Source: Rebecca billardiae RCC1528
Lineage: Eukaryota; Haptophyta
Assembly: GCA_965240325.2 (NCBI GenBank)
Contig: OZ251222.1
Span: 3,534,001 to 3,598,000 of the forward strand
DNA length: 64,000 bases
Direction of reading: 5' to 3'
Made by a program: the position numbers and the translations under genes. The notes below the pieces were generated by a model that was not told the DNA's origin, made no database searches, and saw nothing but the letters and a program-made list of their open reading frames with translations. Positions 19,476-28,592 of the stretch are shown in pieces. Position 1 is the first letter of the stretch, and each line of letters starts with the position of its first letter.

Positions 19476-22400
19476 ATGGCGGAGCGCGTGCAGACTGCGG
19501 CGCGGAGCGCGGCCGCGATGGTGGCGAGCGGCCTCATCGCGTACCAGCGCGGCTTCGCCGTGACAAACCTTCCCCAAGCGCCCTTCGTCGCGTACATCTC
19601 GGTGTTCTGCGTCGAGCCCACAGCGGGCGCGACGCTGCGGACGTCCACGGACGCCGTGCTGGGCGGCGCATGTGCGGTCGTGGCGCAGCTGCCGTGCCTC
19701 CTCGTGCCCGCGGGCGTGCGCTCGCACGCGGCGTTCGCGGGCGGGCTGGTGGTCCTGCAGGCCTTCGTCCTCGCCCTGGGCGCCTTCCCCCCGGCCACCC
19801 GCCGCGTCGCTCTCTCCAGCTCGGTGATCCTCTCGCTCGCGCCGCTGATGGACGCGCGCGCGCTGCGGCCCACGTACGCGCTCGAGTTCCTCGCCCTCGT
19901 GGCGCTGGGCGCGGCGGCGGCGGCGGCGGCGGCGTGGATTCCCCCGGCGCGCACCGCACGCGGCCGTCTCGCCGCGCACCTCGCGCGCGCGGACGCGGAC
20001 GGCGCGGCGTGCTTTGCGGAGCTCACCGCTGCCTTCTGCGACGAGGCAGTCGGCGCTGCCCCGCTTGCGCCGGGCGGCGCGGGCGCGGGCTCGTCTGCGG
20101 ACGGGGACGATGGCGCGCGCGAGGCGGACGACGGCGCGGGAGGCGCGGGCGTCGCGGCGCTCGTGCGCGCGCACTACCGCCTGGCGCGCCTCGAGGGCGC
20201 GGCGGCGGTGTCGTCAGACCTCCGCGCCGCGTGCGCGTGGGAGCCGGGCTGCGCGGACGGGGGCGCGGCCCCGGCGGGCGTCGGGCTGAGCGGGGCGGAT
20301 CAGGTGCGCCACTTGCAGCGCATGGCGCGCGCGATCGAGGCCCACCGCGCCGCCGTCGCGCGCGGCGCCGCGCACGAGGCGCACCTCCACCGCGGCTTTG
20401 CGCGCGGGCTGCGGCCCGCACTGCGCCGGCTGGCGGGGAGCATCAGCGCGCGCGTGCAAGGCGAAGGCGGCGGCAGGGGGGCGGGCAAGGGCCCGGCCGA
20501 CGAGGGTGCTCGCGGCTTGGAAGAGCCGCACGCCGCGCCGTGCGCCGACGAGCTGCGCCGCGTGCACGCCGCCTTCGCCGTGGCGCGCTCCTCCCTGCTC
20601 TACCCGCCGGAGCTGCACCCGCCACCAGGGCAGCAGCCGCCAGGGCAGCAGGAGCTGCACGCGCGCGGCGCCGTGCGAGCGGGCGCGGGGCAGGGTGTGG
20701 CGGCGGATGGCGGCGTGGGCGGCGCGGGCGCGCCTGCCGGCGCGCCCTCCGCGCGCGCGCCCGACGCGCAGTCGCTGGGCAGCGCGTACGCCACCTCGTA
20801 CTCGCGCCAGCTGAACGCGTTTCTGCTCAGCGCCCTTCTCTTCACGCAGGGGGAGCGGCACGGGCGGGGGCAGGGGCGGCAGGGGGAGGAGCGGGGTGGC
20901 GGGGCGTGCGCGCGGACCTGCCGCGGGCTCGGCGCGCCTGCGCGCGCGGCGGCGGCGCGCGCGCGCGCCGTCGCGCTCGGCCTCGCGCCTCGCGCCGCGC
21001 TCACGCGCGCGTCCGCGCGCCGCGGCGCGCACTTTGCGCTGGCGGTGGGCGCGGCCGCGTGCACGGCGCTGCTGCCCGCGTCGCGCGCGGCGTTCCGGCA
21101 CGAGCTGTTCGCGCCGGTGGAGGCGACGTTCGTGGTGCAGGAGCGGGCGGGCGCGTCCGCGCACCAGGCGCTGCTGCGGCTGCTCGGCACCGCGGTCGGC
21201 GCGTGTGCGGGTTACCTCGTGCAGCGCGCGTGCGCGGGCGCGCACGCCGGCTGGCTCGCGGCCGCGCTCGGCGCGTGGGCGTTTGGCGCGTGCCTGCTGC
21301 GCGGCTCGCGCACGCACGGGTACGCGGCCATCGTCGCGGCGTGGACCGCGCCGATCGTCGCCGCGGCGGAGGGCAGCACCGCCGCCCTCGAGCGCTGCGT
21401 GCACGCGCTGATCGGCGCGGCGGCGTGCGTGGCCGCCTCCAGGGCCGTGGCCGCGGGCTGGGCGCACACGGAAGTGCTCGGCGCCGCGTCGCGCGCCGCC
21501 GCGGACTCGGCCCGGCTGCTGGCGGCGGAGGTGCTGGGCTGGCGCGCGCTGCTCGGCTTCGCGGACGCGTCGGCCGAGGAGGAGGAGGTGGGCGGCGCGG
21601 GCGGCGGCGCCGCGGCGGAGGCGGCGGACGCGCAGCTGATCACTGTCCAGATTGCGGACGAGTCCCGGGCGGAGGGCGCGCGCAACGGCGCCGCGCTCTC
21701 GGCCGTGCGCGCGCGCTGGGCGGCGGTGGCGGCGCTGCAGAGGGAGGCGGAGGCGGAGGCGGGGCTGTGCGCGCCGGCGGGCGCCGCGCCGCCCAGCCTC
21801 GCCGACGTCGCCGCCGCCGGCGCGCGCCTCGCCGCCTCGCTCGCCACCGTGCGCGCCACCGCGACCGCGCCCCTCGGCGTGCTGAGCGGCGTCCTCAACT
21901 TTGAGCTGCACGCGTGGGCGGGGCAGCCGTGCGCGCGCATCCTGCGCGCGCTGAGCGAGGACGCGGGGCGGGCGGGCGCGGCGGCGGGCGAGGCGCTCGA
22001 GGCGGCGGCGGGGCTCCGGAGGGAGGGCGCTGCCGACGTCGCCGGCTGCGCCGCGCTCGCCGCGCTCGGCCAGCCGCGCACCGACGACGCGCGCCGCGCC
22101 GCCTCCGCCGCCGAGCGGCTTGCGCGCGCGCTCGGCCGGCTGCGCGCGCGCCGCACTGAGCTCGACGCGCTCTACATCGAGACGCTGGGCACCGCGATCG
22201 AGTCGGGGCGCGCGACGCCGGCGAAGCGCGTGTCGAACGCGGACATGCTGCTGAACAACTCGATGTGCGACGCGCTGCTCGGCGCCGTCGACGAGCTGCT
22301 CGCCCTCGGCGCCGCGGCCGAGGGCGCGGCCGCGCGCGTCGCACTCGACAGGGGCCTGGACGTGCTCGGCGGCGCGCGCGGCGGAGGGGGCGAGCCCGGC

Positions 22401-22517
22401 GCCGCGCGCGAGGCCAGCCGCCGCCCTCCGGCGGCCGCGCTGCCTGCCGACGAGGTGCAGCCAGTGCCAGAGCTGCCCGCCGCAAGCACGTCGCCGCGTC
22501 GCCGATGCTCCGTCTGA
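19476..22517 (+). CDS. FUSC/aromatic-acid-exporter-like integral membrane protein
   Basis: 1,013 residues from the ATG at 19476. Two hydrophobic blocks flank a long soluble middle. Block one (residues about 10-165) has several predicted helices, including PQAPFVAYISVFCVEPTAGA, which matches the start pattern of FUSC/ALMT-like proteins. Block two (residues about 515-675) has FALAVGAAACTALLPASRAA, then VEATFVVQERAGASAHQALL, RLLGTAVGACAGYLV and a run of small-residue helices. This repeats the W/F-A..T..FV.....G......R..GT..G motif of the family. The arrangement (TM block, soluble domain, TM block, soluble domain) is that of YccS-like and plant/fungal FUSC-like exporters. The substrate is unknown; relatives export organic acids or aromatic compounds. 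Alanine-rich composition reflects the genomic GC content. Confidence 0.78.
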   Translation: MAERVQTAARSAAAMVASGLIAYQRGFAVTNLPQAPFVAYISVFCVEPTAGATLRTSTDAVLGGACAVVAQLPCLLVPAGVRSHAAFAGGLVVLQAFVLALGAFPPATRRVALSSSVILSLAPLMDARALRPTYALEFLALVALGAAAAAAAAWIPPARTARGRLAAHLARADADGAACFAELTAAFCDEAVGAAPLAPGGAGAGSSADGDDGAREADDGAGGAGVAALVRAHYRLARLEGAAAVSSDLRAACAWEPGCADGGAAPAGVGLSGADQVRHLQRMARAIEAHRAAVARGAAHEAHLHRGFARGLRPALRRLAGSISARVQGEGGGRGAGKGPADEGARGLEEPHAAPCADELRRVHAAFAVARSSLLYPPELHPPPGQQPPGQQELHARGAVRAGAGQGVAADGGVGGAGAPAGAPSARAPDAQSLGSAYATSYSRQLNAFLLSALLFTQGERHGRGQGRQGEERGGGACARTCRGLGAPARAAAARARAVALGLAPRAALTRASARRGAHFALAVGAAACTALLPASRAAFRHELFAPVEATFVVQERAGASAHQALLRLLGTAVGACAGYLVQRACAGAHAGWLAAALGAWAFGACLLRGSRTHGYAAIVAAWTAPIVAAAEGSTAALERCVHALIGAAACVAASRAVAAGWAHTEVLGAASRAAADSARLLAAEVLGWRALLGFADASAEEEEVGGAGGGAAAEAADAQLITVQIADESRAEGARNGAALSAVRARWAAVAALQREAEAEAGLCAPAGAAPPSLADVAAAGARLAASLATVRATATAPLGVLSGVLNFELHAWAGQPCARILRALSEDAGRAGAAAGEALEAAAGLRREGAADVAGCAALAALGQPRTDDARRAASAAERLARALGRLRARRTELDALYIETLGTAIESGRATPAKRVSNADMLLNNSMCDALLGAVDELLALGAAAEGAAARVALDRGLDVLGGARGGGGEPGAAREASRRPPAAALPADEVQPVPELPAASTSPRRRCSV

Positions 22518-22892
22518 TGACTGCTGATGAGTTGAGCTGTACTACGACGCGAAACTGTAGTCTAGTAATAACTAGCAGTAGCATCAGCAGCAGACAGCAG
22601 TGCGCGCGAGACGACCGTAGCGCAGCAGCGGCCACCACACTCATATCATCAAGCCGGCTGATGGCGGAAACTCGTTGATGGCAGGCGGCTGTGTCCGTGG
22701 TGCAGGCCCCACGTCAGTCGTCAGTCTCGGAGTCTCAGCGACAGCAGCCGAGTGCATCAGTGTCAGCAGGACTGCGTGGCGCATATGCACTACGCAGTGC
22801 GCGTGATGGTCATGCATGGTACCGTCGACCTACAGACACTGCTCATCGATCTAATCATCTATACTGAATACTGCGCGCTCGCCCGGCACTTT

Positions 22893-22959
22893 ACAGTTTA
22901 TTGTAAAAACTAAGAATAAGAGACGCACACAGCTCAGGCAGGCGAGATTGACGCCCGTA
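22893..22959 (+). repeat. Dispersed motif copy, plus orientation, most complete
   Basis: TTTACAGTTTA lies just before CTAAGAATAAGAGACGCAC, then ACAGCTCAGGCAGGCGAG, then ATTGACGCCCGTAT. All segments of the motif seen elsewhere are present here in one piece. Confidence 0.9.
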
Positions 22960-23002
22960 TACAGGGCACAGCGCCGCCACGGTTTATTATATATTGGCCT
23001 TA

Positions 23003-23718
23003 TTATAAACTCTGCCCTGGCGGGCGGGGGGGTCGGCGGGCCGTGCCAGTGCTGTCGCAATGTTCCCTCTGCGGGTTCGCGTCTTTCCGCAGCATTCGCT
23101 CGTGGCCGTGCCGGTGCCGGTGGGTGACGGACAGTCGGACCAGTGACACCTGTGAAGAGTTCTCCCACGCGGTGCGGTACGCGTCTGTGCGCATAAGCGA
23201 GGTCCACACCCACGAGGGAATGTGCAGCACGCGGGGCGGGGCGGGTAGCCCGTAGCTCCACGCGAGCGCGGGTACGCGCTGTATGTGCCGCATCTCGACC
23301 GCGATGGCGTAATCGAGCGCCTCGCCACCGACGAAGCCGCCAGAGTAGATCGTGTGCATGTCCTCCTGTCGCCAGCCGAGAGCGGTCGTCGCGAGGACGC
23401 TTGCCGATGTCCGCTCCGGGCATGATGGGCTCGTCGCAAGTCGCGTTGACATCGTACACGGCCGCCAGGCTGAGCACGAGCGCGTTGACGTTTACGCGGT
23501 CGTCGCTCTTCGCATCTTCGACAGGTCTGGCGCTCGCGTGCTCGGCGGCACGAGGAGCTGTTGGTTGTGCGCGCGCGCGCGCACAGCGACAGCGTGTGCC
23601 ACTCGCGATCGAGAGTGGGCAAGCGCTGCTCACGCGAGCACACGAATCGCAGCGCATCCGTCACCGGCGTGACGACTTCCGCCTCGTCCCGCAGCGCCTG
23701 CGCCATGGACGAGGCCAT
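23003..23718 (-). pseudogene. Frame-disrupted protein-coding sequence, family unknown
   Basis: Three minus-strand frames take turns in looking like real protein. The first (from ATG 23718) gives MASSMAQALRDEAEVVTPVT and then LPTLDREWHTLSLCA. A second frame covers DDRVNVNALVLSLAAVYDV and TCDEPIMPGADIGKR (about 23525-23405). A third covers LGWRQEDMHTIYSGGFVGGE, IQRVPALAWSYGLPAPP and VLHIPSWVWTSLMRTDAYR (about 23405-23003). Joining them needs several single-base indels and not GT-AG introns, so this looks like a decaying gene or a poor-quality stretch of assembly. No family is recognised. I list it as broken and give no restored product. Confidence 0.5.
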
Positions 23719-24838
23719 GGCGCGGCGATGTTGCATGCTCGACGTTTCATCTCTCTGCGGATGGCATCACGGGCTTGTCTGTGTCGCGCTGCGGCGAGGG
23801 TCGCCAACTCGCGATGACGCGGTTGCTGCCACGGCGACAGACCCGGGAGGTGCGTCCGCTGCGCGTCGTACGCCGTTGGCGCTGCGCTTCCGTCGCATTG
23901 GTCACCGTCGACGCCATGCAGGCCGGACGTGGGCTTCGGCTGAGGGACCGGACCGCGAGCAATGACTGAGTCCGGTGCGCGGATTCCGGCGATCGAGTTC
24001 AGAAGGCCGCGCCAAATCTTGCGTCGCGTGCGATGGCGCTTCCCGCCCGCGAGACGCCTCGTGATGAGGGCTTTCTCGCACCGAGCCCGACGCGCGACGG
24101 TGGATCGCGCGAGGCGGTCATCGTGCGCAGCGCATGATGCTATGGCCGGTGCGAGCTTTCGACGTGCACGTCGGGCGAGGATCGCCCCAGGTCGCACGAT
24201 CGTGTCGACGCGCCGAGCGTACCGCTCCAAACGCGTCGATTTGGATCCCGTTCGACCTGCACGCGAGACGACGAGGGCAGCAATCGCGAATCGGGCGAAA
24301 ACCCGTCTAGGGAGTCCTCGCGCGATGTCCGCGCCGGCGTTGGATTCGGCGCGCGCGGCCCATGCGCTCCGCGCCATGCGGAAGTTGTTTTCGGCCGAGC
24401 GTCCCCAGTGGGAGCTGCGAGGGCGCCCGGTAGTGAGCGAAGCGATTTTCTTTTCTTGGCGAGGCGATTTTCTTTTCCTTTTCTTTTTCTTATCTTTTTC
24501 CCGGGCACTACAAGGGGCGGACCTACGGCCCGCCATTATTTGACCTCGCGACTCATCATCGACATCAGCGCCTCCTGCCCGTGCGCGGGGCACTCACTAG
24601 TCGTCGGCGTTATCGCAGAACCGATCGGACTTCCATCCGCAGCCGTCGGCTAGTGAGCAGAGCACTGATTGTGCGGGCTGCGGGCCTTGGGTCGCATAGC
24701 TTCTAGCTATATAACTCAATACGTCTCATCAGAAAAAGCTAACTACCAGCGGAGCGAGTAGACCGTCGAGTGCCGAGTCTCACTTCTCTCAAGTCTCAGT
24801 CCGATCGACGTCGTCCGCGCGATCGTCCTCATGAATCA

Positions 24839-25041
24839 TCAAGCGAATTGCACCGTCGCCGTGGGCTGCGCGCGCGCGAGGACGTGCTGGTGCTTCGCCT
24901 TCTCGCTGGAGAAGAGCTCCTTGGTCTGCTTCTTCTCCTCGCGCCGCGCGCGCCGCGCCGCCTTGACCGCGTGCTTGCGCGCGCGCTTCTCGTCGGCGCT
25001 CTCGCCCTCCGGCCGCGCGCCGCCCGCGTCCAGGGCCGCCT

Positions 25042-25093
<52 letters not shown>

Positions 25094-26784
25094 GTCGGCG
25101 AGCGCGGCCGCCTCGGCGGCGCGCGCCGCGCTCGCCCGCGCCTGCTTGCCCACCACGCCCGCCGGGAAGCCCTTCTCGTCGAGCGCGATCCTCGGCCTGT
25201 GCGGCTTGCGCAGCACGCGCACAAGCGTCGGGTGGTTCTCCGTGTTTGAGTAGGTGGTCACGATCGACTCGCAGTCCCAGCGCTCGGCGCGCTCGGGGTC
25301 GTCGACGAGGCCGGAGAGGTACGGGTGCGCCTCGAGCTCCGCGTCGTCCAGCGCCTCCGCCTCCTCCGGCACGAGCGCCAGCCGCTCGCGCGCCTCGGCG
25401 CTCAGCGGCACCGGCCGGTCCAGTGCGCCTGCGGCTGCGCCGCGCGCGCTCGGCGCGCCGTCCGCGCGCTCCGCGTTGGGCTCGGTTCCGTACAGCTCGT
25501 GCAGCGAGCGCGATGGCTCGGCCTCGTGCTCGAGGAAGCCGTCGAGCACCGCGTCAAAGTCCTGCAGCGTCGCCGAGCCCTTCAGCCGCTCGTCCTCCGC
25601 GTCGAGCTCGCCGATCTCGTCGTCGGCGTAGTCGTCGAGCAGCGCGCTCAGGTGCTGCTCCAAGTGCTGCTCGAGCTGCGCGCGCTGGGCGGAGCTCGCG
25701 CCGCCGTCCGACGCGGCGACGGAGCGGGCGTAGCGGGACGGGGCGTAGCGCGAGAGCGCGCGTCGCGGGCCGGCCTCGCTGACCGTCCGCCTGCGCGCGC
25801 CCTCCGCCGCCTCCCGCTCCGCCCCCTCGTCGCTCTCCCCAGCACTGCTGCCCTCCCCCCCCTCCTCCTCCTCCTCCTCCTCGTCCTCGTCCTCGTCCGC
25901 ACCGCCGGAGCCGCGCGCTGCCCGGTTCTGCGCGCGCTTGCGTCCGTGGCCGCGCCCCCGCAGCGAGCGGCGCGCGATCATGCCCACAATGTCGTCGGGC
26001 AGGTCGCCGTACTCGAACGCGCCGCCGCGCGCGCCCTCGTCCCCGCCTGCTGCGGGCTGCTGCTGGTCAGAGTCCCGCCTCGGCCGGTGCCCGCGCAGCT
26101 GCAGCCCGAGGGTTGGCATCTCCAGGGCCTCGAGGAGGTCGTCGTCGAGCTCGCCCACGTCCGCGTCCACCTGCAGCACCGGGCCTGCGTCCTCGTCGTC
26201 CTCGCTGCCGGCCTGCGCGCGCCCCACAGCGGCGGCGGCGGCGGCGGCGGCACCACCGGGGCGGTCAGGCCACGCACGCGGGCGCTGCGAGTGCGCGCAG
26301 GCGCGGCGCGGCGCACGCGCGCACGCACATCGCCCGTGGCGCCGCCTCGCGGCGCTGCCTTCGCGTCGCGCATGATGACCTCGTCCACGCGCGTCGGCTC
26401 CTTCGCTGCGGACACGATCGGCTCGCCGCCGCGGCCATAGTCCGATGGGATCCACGTGCCCCCGCCGCTCGGGCGCATGTGCTGGCTGTAGTCGTAGCCG
26501 TCCTTGGTGAAGCCGAACTCGTCCAACTCGTCCATCTCAGCCGCCCCACCGTCGCGCTCCTCCGCGCCGTCGCGCGCCTCGCCCTCGTCCATCACGAGCG
26601 CGGCGAGGTCGTCGTCCACATCGCGGTACAGCTCCTCCTCGCGCATGCCCGGCGCGGGCACCTCCTTGAAGACGCGCTGCGCGGCGCCGCCATCTTCGGC
26701 GAGTGGATCGTCCTGACTCCGGCTGACCAGGTGGAAGTGCCGCGCCTTCGACTTGTCGATGAACTGGACCTTCTTCTTGGGCAT
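24839..26784 (-). CDS. LTV1: LTV1-like 40S ribosome biogenesis factor (one intron)
   Basis: Exon 1 is 26784-26329 and exon 2 is 26212-24839. The 116-bp intron (26328-26213) starts GTGCGTG, ends CGCAG and is phase 0. The joined protein is about 609 residues. The N-terminus KKKVQFIDKSKARHFHLVSR followed by SQDDPLAEDGGAAQRVF is the diagnostic LTV1 opening. GFTKDGYDYSQHMRP follows, then (exon 2) GELDDDLLEALEMP, a strongly acidic run, and the conserved C-terminal region with WDCESIVTTYSNTENHPTLV and basic KRARKHAVKAARRARREEKK. LTV1 escorts the small ribosomal subunit during nuclear export and cytoplasmic maturation. Exon 2 includes a run of six or so GTCGGC units (near 25050) coding alternating Asp-Ala. 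Both exons end cleanly, so I consider the gene intact. Confidence 0.9.
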
Positions 26785-28592
26785 GGCGCGTCACGTCGAT
26801 GGCCGCGTGGGCGAGCCCAGGGCTGAGGGCGTGGCAGCAGTGAGCAGTCCAACCGGAGCCGGACGGTGGGCGCGAGATGCACGCACAGCTCAGAGTTTCT
26901 TTTTCGGGCGCCATCATTTTTTTTGTTTTTTTAGGTCATCAGAGTTCTGTCTGCTGCACGCGCACGGCCGCCGGACGCGGGGACTCTCCGACTGAGTCTC
27001 ACGGTGCGCGGTGACAGTGCAGTCGTCTAAACTTGTGCTTGGCAAGATTCAGTCCAGAGCCAGACGGAAGGGAGCCTGAGCTGTGCGCGTCTCTTGCTGT
27101 TTTGCATGATGATTATTATCGGATCGATCGAGTACGTATATATTAACGACGTGGTATGCAACGGGCAGGCGTCAGAGTCAGCAAGCTGTAGCGGCAGATC
27201 GAGCAGCAGAGACAAACACCAGGATCAGCGCTCCTCGCCGTCGTCCCCCCCCTCCCTCGTAGTCGCCCATCACTCCATCGCCGAGCGGAAGCTCGACGCA
27301 CCGTCTGGCGTATATATATATATATATATTATGTGTCCTCCTGCATGAAGAGCGACGCGACGCCAAATGTTATTGAGTTATAATGGACGAACATCACCCA
27401 CAGTCTGCGTGATGTGCATGCGAGGGCAGGTATTGCAGCATATATGCGAGCGTGCAGCAAATGCCGATACACACCATGCCGAAATGGTGATGTATAAATA
27501 TATACTTGCGCGTGGTGGGGATTTGTCCCTGGCTGAACGGGAAGAGCGACTACTGAGCCGACGGTGCCAAAGCTGCGCGCAGACTGCGCCAGCGTGTGGC
27601 AGCAAGGCTCAGGCAAGCGCAGCACTCACAGGCCTGACGACAAGGTTGTCAACCACAACGGAGGCTGCAGGGGCGGATGGCGGGTTTCGCAACGAGCACA
27701 AGCAAAGAACGCAGAGGAGATGGCGGGACCTCGGGCTTTGCAGATGCGCAGGCCGAAGCAGGGGCTGCAGAGAGATGAGCAGCTCGGCCCGAAAGGTCGT
27801 GTAACCGATGATCGAGCGAGCTCTGCTAGGTGGGCTGCTTGATATGAACTTTGGTAAGTTGCCACGCCGACTTAAGATGACCTTGGATATGATCTCGAGC
27901 GCCGGATAGTGGAGAGGAGCGGGTACTTACAGAGGAGCCAGTGTGGTTGGCCGATATGAAAGGACCAGCGCCCGCCATGATGATGATAAAGGATAGCTCC
28001 GTGGCCGATGAGCTCCCGGGAAATCGACTGCAACTACCTGCAGGACCTAGAAGACGATGGCGGCCCTTGTCCACCAGCTGCGCGCGTTGCCTTTCCAGCC
28101 TCCCGACACACTCGGTTATAACTCCGTTATAACGCCACATATTATATAATATAAACTATGCATGCACATTAATCGGTGCATGCATCAATTTGATCAAACC
28201 CGCGTCACTCCGACCCGGCTCGGAGTCGGACTCGGACTCAGGACTCTGACTGACACTCTGTGACAGTCTGACTCGGTGACTGGCAAGCCGCCGCGCATTC
28301 CGGACTCGTCCGACTTAGCATCAGTCACATCAGCACGATCCGCGATAACACGATTCACGACTCACGTAGTACGTACCCGGTCCGACTCGACTCACGAGTC
28401 ACGGCCGGATAGTGGGGAATCAGCCGGGCTCTGCCTCTGGCCGCCCGACGGGGCGCGCCGCCGAGTCAGTCATACGGAGGGAGGGATAGACGGGGCGCCT
28501 GCTTCGTGGCGCTGCCCGTCCCGGCCGGCCTCCTAGTCCTAGGCTCTCCGCGCGTGCCGCTCGGCGCGACCACGCTCGGTGCCCACCTGTGC
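26785..28592. other. Intergenic, 1.8 kb, no convincing gene
   Basis: Contains a T-rich run at 26914-26935, a degenerate dispersed-motif copy at 27075-27096, a (TA)n run at 27311-27330 and many GACTC-type words around 28200-28400. Short open frames have no family signal. The left end should hold the LTV1 promoter, the right end the 3' UTR of the PPPDE gene. Confidence 0.55.

Larger units (their letters stand above)
22518..24838. other. Intergenic, 2.3 kb, repeats and decayed coding sequence
   Basis: Holds a dispersed-motif copy (22910-22959), a decayed minus-strand coding sequence (23003-23718) and a stretch (about 23960-24440) rich in CGATCG- and TCGCGC-type words. Long open frames on both strands in the last stretch are arginine-rich and lack recognisable motifs. 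A polypyrimidine tract at 24443-24500 includes a short duplication of GCGATTTTCTTTTC. Confidence 0.5.

Noticed and set aside
19301-21904. Second plus-strand frame of 867 residues overlapping the FUSC-like gene
   Set aside because: Gly/Arg-rich with no domain; the overlapping frame has membrane helices and family motifs.
23962-24543. Plus-strand frame of 193 residues and minus-strand frame of 310 residues
   Set aside because: Both are arginine-rich and motif-free and overlap each other; neither has the codon pattern of the confirmed genes.
27367-27804. Plus-strand frame of 145 residues in the LTV1 upstream region
   Set aside because: No family signal and AT-rich non-coding composition; Cys pairs in it are not in a recognisable zinc-finger spacing.
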